Shown one piece after another: positions 1 through 9,522 of a DNA stretch of 64,000 bases. The notes below the pieces were generated by a model. That model saw nothing but the letters and a program-made list of their open reading frames with translations, ran no database searches and was not told where the DNA came from. The stretch spans positions 5,868,501 through 5,932,500 of the forward strand of contig NZ_CP072913.1 in NCBI RefSeq assembly GCF_017968885.1, given 5' to 3'. A program made the position numbers and the translations under genes. The DNA comes from Pseudomonas sp. Tri1. GTDB lineage: Bacteria > Pseudomonadota > Gammaproteobacteria > Pseudomonadales > Pseudomonadaceae. Position 1 is the first letter of the stretch. Every line of letters starts with the position of its first letter.

Positions 1-1
1 C

Positions 2-1888
<1,887 letters not shown>

Positions 1889-1977
1889 TTGGATCGGGCG
1901 TCCGGCCACGGGCCTGGCGCCGAATATAACCTGCGAGGCCGCACTGTCGGCCCATAGGGTTCAAGGGGAGCAACAAG

Positions 1978-2583
1978 ATGATCAAACGTAATCTGCTGGT
2001 AATGGGCCTGGCGGTCCTGTTGAGCGCCTGCGGCTTCCAACTGCGCGGCACCGGCACCACCGAGCTGGCCATCACGGAGCTGGACCTCAGCGCGCGCGAC
2101 GCTTATGGCGACACCGTTAAAATGCTGCGCGAAACCCTGGAGAACAGCGGGGTCAAGGTTTACAGCGGCGCGCCGTACAAGCTGGTATTGATCCGTGAAC
2201 AGCAAAGCCAGCGCAGCCTGAGCTATGCCGGTGCCGGTCGTTCTGCCGAGTACGAGCTGACCAACGTGCTGAACTACGAGATCCGTGGCCAGAACAATCT
2301 GTCGCTGCTGGATGACAAGCTGCAAGTGCAGAAGGTCTACCTGCACGACGGCAACAACATCACCGGTTCCGACCAGGAGTCGAGCGAAGTGCGCAGCGAA
2401 ATGCAGCGTGACCTCGTCCAGCGCATGATGCTGCGCCTGCAACAACTGAGCCCGACCCAGTTGGAACAACTGCAGCAGACCGCCAACGCCCGCGCCAAGG
2501 CTGAAGCCGATGCACTGGAAGCGGCACGCAAGGCTGAAGCGGAAACCCCGCAACAGTCGCCGATGCAAATCCCTGCTGAATAA
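1978..2583 (+). CDS. lptE: LPS-assembly lipoprotein LptE (RlpB)
   Basis: Outer-membrane lipoprotein that plugs the LptD barrel and helps insert lipopolysaccharide at the cell surface. The 201-residue product begins with a short signal peptide ending in a clear lipobox (LLSAC, Cys about 18) followed by GFQLRGTG, the typical start of mature LptE. The C-terminal ~50 residues are rich in Ala, Glu and Gln and form a low-complexity tail common in pseudomonad LptE. A good ribosome site (AAGGGGAG) precedes the ATG. It sits between leuS and holA, as in other gammaproteobacteria, and is probably cotranscribed with them. A GC-rich hairpin follows the stop codon. Confidence 0.95.
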   Translation: MIKRNLLVMGLAVLLSACGFQLRGTGTTELAITELDLSARDAYGDTVKMLRETLENSGVKVYSGAPYKLVLIREQQSQRSLSYAGAGRSAEYELTNVLNYEIRGQNNLSLLDDKLQVQKVYLHDGNNITGSDQESSEVRSEMQRDLVQRMMLRLQQLSPTQLEQLQQTANARAKAEADALEAARKAEAETPQQSPMQIPAE

Positions 2584-2588
2584 GCCTT

Positions 2589-2610
2589 GCGGGGCGCTCC
2601 GGCGCCCCGC
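2589..2610 (+). terminator. GC hairpin after lptE, weak terminator or attenuator
   Basis: A perfect 9-bp stem, GCGGGGCGC with GCGCCCCGC, encloses a 4-base loop just after the lptE stop codon. No run of T follows (tcgccttctctt), so full Rho-independent termination is doubtful. It may instead stabilise the leuS-lptE message or reduce readthrough into holA. Confidence 0.4.
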
Positions 2611-2636
2611 TCGCCTTCTCTTATGAACTGTGCTTT

Positions 2637-3674
2637 ATGAAGCTGCCCCCCGCCCAACTCGGCAAACACCTGCAAGGCGCCCTTGCGCCGGTCTACATCA
2701 TCAGCGGCGATGACCCATTGCTGTGCCAGGAAGCCGCCGACGCCATTCGTGCAGCCGCCCGCCAACAAGGCTTCGACGAACGCCAGGTATTCGCCGCCGA
2801 TGCCAGTTTCGACTGGGGCACCCTGTTGCAGGCCGGGGCGAGCATGTCGCTGTTCGCCGAAAAACGCCTGCTGGAGCTGCGCCTGCCGTCTGGCAAACCT
2901 GGCGACAAGGGCGCCGCCGCGCTGATCGAGTATTGCTCGCGGCCCGCCGAAGACACGGTGCTGCTGATCAGCCTGCCGAAACTTGACGGCAGCGCGCAGA
3001 AAACCAAATGGGGCAAAGCCCTGGTCGAAGGCCAGCAAACCCAGTTCGTGCAGATCTGGCCGGTGGACGTCAGTCAGTTGCCGAGCTGGATCCGCCAGCG
3101 CCTGTCCCAGGCCGGCCTGTCGGCCAGCCAGGATGCAGTGGAGCTGATCGCCGCCCGGGTCGAAGGCAACCTGCTGGCCGCCGCCCAGGAGATCGAAAAG
3201 CTCAAGCTGATGGCCGAGGGCGGGCAGATCACCGTGGAAACGGTACAGGCCGCCGTGGCCGACAGCGCACGCTTCGATGTCTTCGGACTGACCGATGCGA
3301 TCCTCAACGGCGAAGCCGCTCATGCCCTGCGCATGCTCGAAGGCCTGCGCGGCGAAGGCGTCGAGCCACCGGTGATCCTCTGGGCCCTGGCCCGGGAATT
3401 GCGCCTGCTGGCCAACCTGTCATTGCAATACAGCCAGGGCGTACCGCTGGACAAAGCCTTCAGCCAGGCCCGCCCGCCGGTGTGGGACAAGCGCAAACCG
3501 CTGATGAGCAAGGCCCTGCAACGCTATTCGGCACCGCGCTGGGCGCAATTGCTGCTCGAAGCCCAACGCATCGATGCGCAGATCAAGGGCCAGGCCGCAG
3601 GCTCACCGTGGATGAGCCTGAGCCGGTTGTCGCTGTTGATGGCCGGGCAGCGGCTGACCTTGCCTGCTGAATAA
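2637..3674 (+). CDS. holA: DNA polymerase III subunit delta
   Basis: Delta subunit of the replicative clamp loader; it opens the beta sliding clamp and works with DnaX and HolB. The 345-residue length fits the family. The start MKLPPAQLGKHLQGALAPVYIISGDDPLL is the usual DNA_pol3_delta N-terminus, in which the AAA+-like fold lacks a working Walker A motif. The central KLDGSAQKTKWGKAL segment and the C-terminal collar helices (PPVILWALARELRLL) are also typical. It lies 53 bp after lptE on the same strand, matching the conserved leuS-lptE-holA order. No anomalies were seen. Confidence 0.96.
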   Translation: MKLPPAQLGKHLQGALAPVYIISGDDPLLCQEAADAIRAAARQQGFDERQVFAADASFDWGTLLQAGASMSLFAEKRLLELRLPSGKPGDKGAAALIEYCSRPAEDTVLLISLPKLDGSAQKTKWGKALVEGQQTQFVQIWPVDVSQLPSWIRQRLSQAGLSASQDAVELIAARVEGNLLAAAQEIEKLKLMAEGGQITVETVQAAVADSARFDVFGLTDAILNGEAAHALRMLEGLRGEGVEPPVILWALARELRLLANLSLQYSQGVPLDKAFSQARPPVWDKRKPLMSKALQRYSAPRWAQLLLEAQRIDAQIKGQAAGSPWMSLSRLSLLMAGQRLTLPAE

Positions 3675-3709
3675 GCACTCGTAAAAGCACAGCAAGGTCC
3701 TTGTGGCGA

Positions 3710-3828
3710 GGGGATTTATCCCCACGGGGCTGAGCCCTAAATCAATCGCCTTGGTGTACCAGGCGAATCGCATCCAGCTCTCCTGGGGCCGCTTCGCAGC
3801 CCAGCGGGATAAATCCCCCTCGCCACCC
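3710..3828. repeat. Inverted pair of REP-like elements (ATTTATCCCC type)
   Basis: Two inverted copies of a palindrome-like unit flank ~75 bp of spacer: GTGGCGAGGGGATTTATCCC at about 3713-3732 and GCGGGATAAATCCCCCTCGC at about 3804-3826. This is a second REP family, different from the CGAGCAAGCTCGCTCCCACA type that dominates elsewhere. A related single copy lies near 40925. It fills the holA-arfA gap and is expected to fold into a long hairpin in RNA. Confidence 0.7.
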
Positions 3829-3894
3829 TATGGACACCCCCTCAAATCTGCCCCATGATTTGCCCCGCAAAACCCACCCACGAGAGATTCCATC

Positions 3895-4059
3895 ATGAGC
3901 AAAAAGCCATCCAAGCATGGCCCCAACAAGGCCAAGTCCATCATCGCCCAGCCCCTGTTCCGCAGTCGTCAGGAACGACCCACCAAGGGCAAAGGCAGCT
4001 ACCGCCGCGAAGCCTTCCAGTCTGACAACTGGGAGGCTTCTTGCTTTGTGGCAGCTTGA
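3895..4059 (+). CDS. arfA: Alternative ribosome-rescue factor A
   Basis: Small basic protein of 54 residues. ArfA binds the empty mRNA channel of ribosomes stalled on messages without a stop codon and recruits RF2 to release the peptide; it is the backup for tmRNA. The family core is visible as PLFRSRQERPTKGKGSYRR at about residues 20-38, followed by DNWEAS, the counterpart of GNWEAS in E. coli ArfA. The ATG follows a CGAGAGA purine stretch. The last third of the gene forms a 13-bp hairpin (separate entry), the hallmark of arfA genes whose own message is cut or terminated before the stop codon. Some annotations may miss it because of its size. Confidence 0.88.
   Translation: MSKKPSKHGPNKAKSIIAQPLFRSRQERPTKGKGSYRREAFQSDNWEASCFVAA
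4009..4040 (+). promoter_or_regulatory. Hairpin inside arfA (RNase III / terminator-type autoregulatory element)
   Basis: Bases 4009-4021 (GAAGCCTTCCAGT) pair with 4028-4040 (ACTGGGAGGCTTC) around a 6-base loop, giving a 13-bp stem with one T-G wobble. A T-rich stretch (TTGCTTTG) follows, still inside the reading frame and about 15 bases before the stop codon. In E. coli an equivalent hairpin makes arfA mRNA end without a stop codon. tmRNA then tags the product for decay, and ArfA accumulates only when trans-translation fails. Conservation of both position and structure suggests the same control here. Confidence 0.75.
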
Positions 4060-4131
4060 AACACCCGGACAAGCCCTACAGCCCTTTCGCATGATAAGGT
4101 CAGCACCTGATTTGTATTTTTGGACCCGTGC

Positions 4132-5454
4132 ATGCCCTTTTGTCTTTCCCGTCGTTGGCCACTGCGCCAAATGATCGTTGCCGCAAGCGTCGCCCTGCTT
4201 GTAGCCTGCGCCGAAAAACCTACCGCCGCCGATGCCCAACCACTCCAGACCGCTCCTGCCGTGACAGCTCCAGCCATCGTGCCGCCTGTGGTGCCGACCG
4301 GTGAAGACCTGAGCATTGCGCCCACCCAGACCTTCGCCGAATGGCAGGCCGGGTTTCGCAAGGAAGCATTGGCCGCCGGAATCCGTGCCGACCTGTTCGA
4401 TCGAGCCTTCATTGGCGTCAGCCCGGACATGAGCGTGATCAAGGCCGACCGCAGCCAGCCGGAATTCGCCCGCCCCGTGTGGGAATACCTCGATGGCGCG
4501 CTGTCGCCACTGCGGGTGCGCAAAGGCCAGAGCCTGATCGACCAGCATGCCGAGACCCTGCAACGCATCGAACAGCGCTACGGCGTCGATCGCCAGGCCT
4601 TGGTGGCGGTGTGGGGCATGGAAAGCAACTTCGGTCAGTTCCAGGGCACCAAGTCGGTGATCAACTCCCTGGCGACCCTGGCTTATGAAGGACGGCGCCC
4701 GGGCTTCGCCCATGCGCAACTGATCGCCGCCCTGCAGATCTTGCAGCAGGGTGATATCGCCCCGGAAAAAATGCTCGGTTCCTGGGCTGGCGCCATGGGC
4801 CAGACCCAATTCATCCCCACCACCTACAACACCCACGCGGTGGACTTCGACGGTGACGGACGCCGCGACATCTGGGGCAGTGCCACCGACGCCCTGGCTT
4901 CGACCGCGCATTACCTGCAGAGCTCGGGCTGGCAACGCGGCCAGCCATGGGGATTTGAAGTGCGACTCAAAGAGGGCTTCAACTACCCCCTCGCCGATGG
5001 TGCGATCCGCAAGCCCGTCTCCGAATGGCTGCAATTGGGCGTCAGCCTGCCCAACGGCGGCCAGGTTCCGGCCGGCGCCGAACACCTGTCGGCGGCCCTG
5101 CTGCTACCGGCTGGCTATCGCGGCCCGGCGTTCCTGGTCCTCGACAACTTCCGCGCGATTCTCAAGTACAACAACTCTTCGTCCTACGCATTGGCGGTAA
5201 GCCTGCTGTCCGAGCGCTTCGCCGGTGCGGGGCTGATCGACGGCCAATGGCCAAAGGATGACCTGCCCCTGAGCCGCAGCGAACGCATCGAATTGCAGAC
5301 TTTGCTTGGCAAGCATAACTATGACGCCGGTACCCCCGACGGCATCATCGGCGCCAACACTCGCAAGGCCATCCGCAGCGCCCAGCAGTCGTTTGGCTGG
5401 CCGGCGGACGGGTACCCGACGCATCAGTTGCTGGAAGGGTTGCGTAACCGCTGA
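4132..5454 (+). CDS. Lytic murein transglycosylase, MltB/SltB3 type with peptidoglycan-binding domain
   Basis: Cleaves the MurNAc-GlcNAc bond of peptidoglycan, forming 1,6-anhydro ends. The 440-residue product has a signal segment with a lipobox-like LLVACAEK, so it may be an outer-membrane lipoprotein. The SLT_2 domain spans about 60-340, with the catalytic Glu in VWGMESNFGQFQG. GAMGQTQFIPTTY and VDFDGDGRRDIW are the family landmarks. A C-terminal PG_binding_1 domain (about 380-440, DGIIGANTRKAIRSAQ) ends the protein. The position after holA matches the SltB3 gene of P. aeruginosa. The start is uncertain: ATG 4132 lacks a clear ribosome site, and ATG 4120 or 4171 are possible. Confidence 0.9.
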   Translation: MPFCLSRRWPLRQMIVAASVALLVACAEKPTAADAQPLQTAPAVTAPAIVPPVVPTGEDLSIAPTQTFAEWQAGFRKEALAAGIRADLFDRAFIGVSPDMSVIKADRSQPEFARPVWEYLDGALSPLRVRKGQSLIDQHAETLQRIEQRYGVDRQALVAVWGMESNFGQFQGTKSVINSLATLAYEGRRPGFAHAQLIAALQILQQGDIAPEKMLGSWAGAMGQTQFIPTTYNTHAVDFDGDGRRDIWGSATDALASTAHYLQSSGWQRGQPWGFEVRLKEGFNYPLADGAIRKPVSEWLQLGVSLPNGGQVPAGAEHLSAALLLPAGYRGPAFLVLDNFRAILKYNNSSSYALAVSLLSERFAGAGLIDGQWPKDDLPLSRSERIELQTLLGKHNYDAGTPDGIIGANTRKAIRSAQQSFGWPADGYPTHQLLEGLRNR

Positions 5455-5475
5455 ATCGGCTTATGGCAGCTACCG

Positions 5476-5562
5476 CCATCGCGAGCAAGCTCGCTCCCAC
5501 AGTTGACCGCGTTCTTTCAGAGAAACGCGGGGCCAATGTGGGAGCGAGCTTGCTCGCGATGA
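5476..5562. repeat. REPIN: inverted pair of REP palindromes
   Basis: Two head-to-head copies of the main REP unit (CGAGCAAGCTCGCTCCCACA at ~5481-5501 and its reverse complement at ~5537-5560) separated by ~35 bp. The pair sits between the convergent transglycosylase gene and ldcA, where it may form a long stem-loop at both 3' ends. Confidence 0.85.
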
Positions 5563-5584
5563 CTGACCATCAGGCAACAAAAAT

Positions 5585-6525
5585 CTAACCCCTGACCACC
5601 ACGTCCTGCTCCAACACCAACATTTTCTCCCCCGCATCCAGCTTCACCAACGCCCCCATGGGCAACGTCAGGTTCGGATCGCAATGCCCACTGCGCCAGC
5701 CGGACAGCACCGGAATGCGCAACGGTTCGAAGGTCTGCTTGAGCAAGCGGTTCAGCGCCTCGATATCGACCCCCGCTATATCCCCCACCAACACGCCACG
5801 CAACTTGTGCAACGTGCCGGCCAGTCGCAACTGGGTCAGCAGCCGATCAATGCGATACAGCGGTTCGTTGACGTCTTCAATGAACAGGATCACCCCTTCG
5901 GCATCAATCTGATAAGGCGTGCCCATGGTCGCGGCAATCATCGACAGGTTGCCCCCCAGCAGACGCCCGTGGGCGATGCCCGGCTCGACGGTGGTCAAGG
6001 GGTAAGCGGCGGGATGGTTCAGCGTGCTGCCGGCCTTCAATTGCCCACGCAGCAGGCTGAAAAATGAGGTGACGGTTGGGGGTTCCTTGTCGCCCAGTAG
6101 GTCGGCGTTGAGCAGCGGGCCGTGGAAGGTGACGAACCCGGCGTAACGGCTGATGGCCAGGTGTAGGGCGGTGATGTCGCTGTAGCCGATGAATGGCTTG
6201 GGGTTGCGTCTTAGGAGTTCGAAGTCGATGCAGTCCAGCAGGCGGGGCGTGCCGTAGCCGCCGCGTAGGCAGATGATCGCTGCTACTTCAGGGTCGGCGA
6301 AGGCGGTGTGCAGGTCGTTGAGACGGACTTCGTCGCTGCCGGCCAGGTAGTTGTCCTTTTCGTAGACGCCCGGGAATATTCGCAGCTCATGACCCCTTGC
6401 GCGCATCCATTGGATGGCTTTTTCCGTGTCCAGGGGGCGGGACCGGCGGGGGCGATCACTCCGATCAAGCCTTCTTGAGGGAGGGCTGGGACGGGGTGAT
6501 GGGGGGTTAGCGGTTGAGCGGTCAT
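5585..6525 (-). CDS. ldcA: LD-carboxypeptidase LdcA (family S66), apparent frameshift near the N-terminus
   Basis: Cytoplasmic murein tetrapeptide LD-carboxypeptidase, which removes the terminal D-Ala during peptidoglycan recycling. The likely start is ATG 6525 (MTAQPLTPHHPVPALPQE), leading into the family motif GVIAPAGPA. After that motif the frame must change by one base at the G5 run 6433-6437 (plus strand) to continue as LDTEKAIQWMRARGHELR to the stop. With the shift restored, the nucleophile Ser is about residue 116 (GYSDITALH), the acidic residue is in FIEDVNEPLYRIDRL and the His is in RSGHCDPNLTLPMG. Without it, the frame runs upstream to 6592 through a Pro/Arg-rich nonsense N-terminus. 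This is either a true disruption or a homopolymer sequencing error. Confidence 0.8.
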
Positions 6526-6555
6526 CCAGGGGGGCTCCCGGTTTTTTTAGGCTTG

Positions 6556-6848
6556 CATATGTGTGTATATCCGTTGCTGCGGTAACGGCCACTTATGGTT
6601 CCGCTCTTACAGCGGGTCACTTTTGGAAGAGCCCGGAAGCCGGCCCAGTCAAAAGTAACCAAAAACGCTTTGCCCCACCACTCGGCACCTCGCCTAGGCT
6701 CGGTGTGCCCTCACTCCGGCATTGCTCCGTGGGCCCGCCGCGAAGGGCCATCCATGGCCCAGCGCGGCTATCCCGGCATCCATGCCGGGATGCCCACTGC
6801 GCAATGCCTGCGTTCGGCCAGCGTGGTTTAACGGGGCGTCCAGATCAA
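6556..6848. repeat. Left arm of a ~290-bp inverted repeat
   Basis: This arm runs from about TGTGTATATCCG to TTAACGGGGCG. It reappears in reverse complement at about 7180-7472 with roughly 85-90% identity by eye. Shared landmarks are GGTTCCGCTCTTACAGCGGG, GAAGCCGGCCCAGTCAAAAG, CACTCGGCACCTCGCCTAGG and CATGGCCCAGCGCGGC. No open frame in it looks like a protein. It resembles a non-autonomous repeat (MITE-like), but no target-site duplication could be fixed. Confidence 0.7.
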
Positions 6849-6919
6849 GATCAAGATCAAGATCAAGATCAAGATCAAGATCAAGATCCAAAGCAAAGCA
6901 AAGCAAAGCAAAGCAAAGC
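6843..6919. repeat. Adjacent microsatellites: hexamer GATCAA x7 and pentamer AAAGC x6
   Basis: Seven perfect copies of GATCAA (6843-6884) plus GATC are followed at 6890-6919 by six perfect copies of AAAGC. They lie directly inside the left arm of the large inverted repeat; the right arm has only a single GATC at the equivalent place. The repeats are non-coding and likely to vary in number by slippage. Confidence 0.95.
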
Positions 6920-6957
6920 AAGAGCGGGGGCATGTCCAGCATCTATGTGGCTGAGAC

Positions 6958-7122
6958 ACCGCTATCGCGAGCAAGCTCGCTCCCACATTGGATCTTCAGC
7001 GAATACAGAATGCATATGCACCTGCCCCCCCCTGTGGGAGCGAGCTTGCTCGCGATGAGGCCAGCAAGCCCAATATCAATGTGACTGACCCACAGCCATC
7101 GCGAGCAAGCTCGCTCCCACAA
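6958..7122. repeat. Cluster of three REP elements between the inverted-repeat arms
   Basis: Copies at about 6958-6988, 7032-7058 (opposite orientation) and 7095-7122 share the CGAGCAAGCTCGCTCCCACA core. They form one REPIN pair plus an extra unit within the 330-bp spacer of the large inverted repeat. Nothing else was recognised in this spacer. Confidence 0.85.
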
Positions 7123-7179
7123 TTGGATCAAAGTACGGTCACAAGAAGCAGGCCGGCTATCAGGCCGCCTCGCGGTGGA

Positions 7180-7472
7180 CGTTGATCTCGGGCGCCCCGT
7201 TAACCACGATGGCTGAACGCAGGCATTGGTTCGTGGGCAACCCGGCATGGATGCCGGGTTAGCCGCGCTGGGCCATGGATGGCCCTTCGCGGCGGCCCAC
7301 GGAGCAATGCCTTCGTTCAGGCATGCCGAGCCTAGGCGAGGCACCGAGTGGTGGGGCAGAAGCGTTTTGGTTACTTTTGACTGGGCCGGCTTCCGGGCTT
7401 CTCAAAAGTGACCCGCTGTAAGAGCGGAACCATCAGTAGCCGTTACCGAAGAAACGGATATACACACCACCC
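7180..7472. repeat. Right arm of the ~290-bp inverted repeat
   Basis: Reverse-complement partner of 6556-6848. It ends about 20 bp downstream of the lipA stop codon on the minus-strand reading and may contribute a strong 3' structure to the lipA message. The whole 6526-7494 gap contains only these arms, the microsatellites and the REP copies. Confidence 0.7.
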
Positions 7473-7494
7473 CAAAAACAAACGCTAAAAAAAA

Positions 7495-8517
7495 TCAGGA
7501 CCCGAGCAACTCAGCCTTGACCAACTTAGCCTGCTCATCCGCATGATACGAAGACCGCACCAACGGCCCCGAAGCAACGTTCTTGAACCCCATCTTGTAC
7601 CCTTCCTCAGCAAACCAGGCAAAGGTATCCGGATGCACAAAACGCTGCACCGGCAGGTGACTACGCGAAGGCTGCAGGTACTGCCCCAGGGTCAGCATAT
7701 CGATGTCATGCTCACGCATGCGCTTCATGACTTCGATGACTTCCTCGTCAGTCTCACCCAGGCCCAGCATCAACCCGGACTTGGTCGGAATGTGCGGCAT
7801 CATCTGCTTGAAGCGCTGCAGCAAAGTCAGCGACCACTGATAATCCGACCCCGGACGCGCAGCCTTGTACAGGCGCGGCACGGTTTCCAGGTTGTGGTTG
7901 AACACATCAGGCGGCTCGGCGGCGGTGATTTGCAGGGCGATGTCCATACGGCCACGGTAATCGGGCACCAGGGTTTCCAGCTGGACGTTCGGCGACAGCT
8001 TGCGGATTTCGCGGATGCAATCGGCAAAGTGCTGGGCACCGCCGTCACGCAGGTCGTCACGGTCCACCGAGGTGATGACCACGTATTTGAGCTTCAGGTC
8101 AGCGATGGCGATGGCCAGGCTTTCTGGCTCATTCACGTCCAAGGGTTTCGGACGACCGTGGCCGACGTCGCAGAACGGGCAGCGACGGGTGCAGATGTCG
8201 CCCATGATCATGAACGTGGCGGTGCCGCCGGAGAAGCACTCGCCCAGGTTCGGGCAGGAGGCTTCTTCGCAGACGCTGTGCAGCTTGTGTTTGCGCAGCA
8301 GGGCCTTGATCCGGTCGACTTCCGGGGACACCGGGATGCGCACGCGAATCCAGTCGGGCTTCTTCGGCAACTCGGTGGTCGGGATGATCTTGACCGGGAT
8401 GCGTGCAACCTTTTCGGCGCCGCGCAGCTTGACGCCGGCCTCTACCTTGGCACGCGGGGCCGGACGCTCGGTAACATCCAGCGTCGGGATCATGGTTTGC
8501 ACTGCATCAGTAGTCAT
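7495..8517 (-). CDS. lipA: Lipoyl synthase
   Basis: Radical-SAM enzyme that inserts two sulfur atoms into octanoyl groups on the lipoyl domains of 2-oxoacid dehydrogenases and GcvH. The product is 340 residues when started at ATG 8517 ([15 protein letters not shown]). The auxiliary-cluster cysteines are in [12 protein letters not shown], and the radical-SAM CxxxCxxC is in [13 protein letters not shown]. The C-terminal SxxRSSYHA motif ([12 protein letters not shown]) is present. The frame is open further upstream, but that extension overlaps lipB and has no homology features. The ATG lies one base beyond the lipB stop, so lipB and lipA are translationally linked. Confidence 0.97.
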   Translation of the reverse strand: MTTDAVQTMIPTLDVTERPAPRAKVEAGVKLRGAEKVARIPVKIIPTTELPKKPDWIRVRIPVSPEVDRIKALLRKHKLHSVCEEASCPNLGECFSGGTATFMIMGDICTRRCPFCDVGHGRPKPLDVNEPESLAIAIADLKLKYVVITSVDRDDLRDGGAQHFADCIREIRKLSPNVQLETLVPDYRGRMDIALQITAAEPPDVFNHNLETVPRLYKAARPGSDYQWSLTLLQRFKQMMPHIPTKSGLMLGLGETDEEVIEVMKRMREHDIDMLTLGQYLQPSRSHLPVQRFVHPDTFAWFAEEGYKMGFKNVASGPLVRSSYHADEQAKLVKAELLGS

Positions 8518-8518
8518 A

Positions 8519-9166
8519 TCAGTCGATTCCGCCCGTAAGGGTCGTCTGCTCAGCATAGTCGAGGTGTTTGACGAGCTGCGCGCGCAGCCGGGCACTTACC
8601 TCGGCAAATTCAATCGATCCTGTGTGATCGCGCAGCTGGGTCATCGCCAGCCCCGCGTAGCCACAGGGATTAATCCGTCGAAACGGCGCCAGATCCATGT
8701 CCACGTTCAACGCCAGGCCGTGAAACGAACAGCCGTGGCGGATCCGCAGGCCCAGCGAGGCGATTTTCGCCCCGTCGACGTAGACACCCGGCGCATCGGG
8801 CTTGGCCGCCGCAGTCACGCCGTAGCTGGCCAGCAGCTCGATCAGGCATGTCTCCATGCGCGTGACCAGCTCGCGTACGCCAAACCCCAGCTTACGCACG
8901 TCCAGCAACAGATAGGCGACCAGTTGGCCAGGGCCATGGTAGGTCACCTGCCCGCCGCGGTCGACCTTCACCACCGGAATATCCCCCGGCAGCAACAGGT
9001 GCTCGGCCTTGCCGGCCTGGCCCTGGGTGAACACCGGCGGGTGTTCCACCAGCCAGACTTCATCGTCGGCGGTATTACCGCGTTCGTTGGTGAAGCGTTG
9101 CATGGCATGCCAGACCGGCTCGTAAGCCATCGTGCCCAGCTCGCGAAAGCCCAGCGTGCCCGGCAT
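8519..9166 (-). CDS. lipB: Octanoyltransferase LipB
   Basis: Moves octanoate from acyl-carrier protein to lipoyl domains, the step before LipA. The 215-residue product shows the family motifs [13 protein letters not shown] (with the substrate-binding Lys region further on), [29 protein letters not shown] and the [13 protein letters not shown] segment with the catalytic Cys. ATG 9166 overlaps the stop codon of the upstream DUF493 gene by one base (TGATG). A GTG at 9169 is a weaker alternative start. Confidence 0.96.
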   Translation of the reverse strand: MPGTLGFRELGTMAYEPVWHAMQRFTNERGNTADDEVWLVEHPPVFTQGQAGKAEHLLLPGDIPVVKVDRGGQVTYHGPGQLVAYLLLDVRKLGFGVRELVTRMETCLIELLASYGVTAAAKPDAPGVYVDGAKIASLGLRIRHGCSFHGLALNVDMDLAPFRRINPCGYAGLAMTQLRDHTGSIEFAEVSARLRAQLVKHLDYAEQTTLTGGID

Positions 9167-9441
9167 CACAACACCATGTGCACGAAACCGGTCGCGCGCA
9201 ACTCGCTGTTGATGTCGTACAGCTGTTCCTGGCCAGTGGCAATGATGTGCAACTGGATGGTCGTGTACTTGCCGTTGGTACTCTGGCGCTCGGCCAGGGT
9301 CTTGTGATCAACGGTGGCATGTTTTTCGAGGATCGCGATGATCCGGTCCTTGAAACCCACACCGGTGTCGCCAATCACCTTGATCGGATAGTCCGCGCAA
9401 GGGAATTCGATTTTTGGCGCATTTACTTCAGAGTCTGTCAT
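9166..9441 (-). CDS. DUF493 (YbeD-type) protein, lipoate operon
   Basis: A 91-residue protein of the DUF493/YbeD family, with an ACT-like ferredoxin fold. [17 protein letters not shown] and the C-terminal FVHMVL are characteristic. In many proteobacteria it lies immediately upstream of lipB, as here, and is thought to be a small regulatory or accessory protein linked to lipoate synthesis; its exact role is not established. It forms one tight unit with lipB and lipA. Confidence 0.92.
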   Translation of the reverse strand: MTDSEVNAPKIEFPCADYPIKVIGDTGVGFKDRIIAILEKHATVDHKTLAERQSTNGKYTTIQLHIIATGQEQLYDINSELRATGFVHMVL

Positions 9442-9473
9442 GGGGTAACGGCCTCGTAAGCCGTGGTAACGAA

Positions 9474-9506
9474 CATGGCCCCGCGCCGGATCGGAACGGG
9501 GCCATG
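9474..9506 (-). terminator. Hairpin downstream of dacC
   Basis: A 10-bp stem, CATGGCCCCG with CGGGGCCATG, and a 13-base loop lie between the dacC stop and the DUF493 start. On the minus strand no T tract follows, so it may only attenuate transcription from dacC into the lipoate operon. Confidence 0.4.
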
Positions 9507-9522
9507 GAGGTCAACACTAGAA

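Noticed and set aside
6694..6942. Minus-strand frame encoding an alternating Leu-Asp repeat protein
   Set aside because: It is only the translation of the GATCAA and AAAGC microsatellites; no ribosome site.
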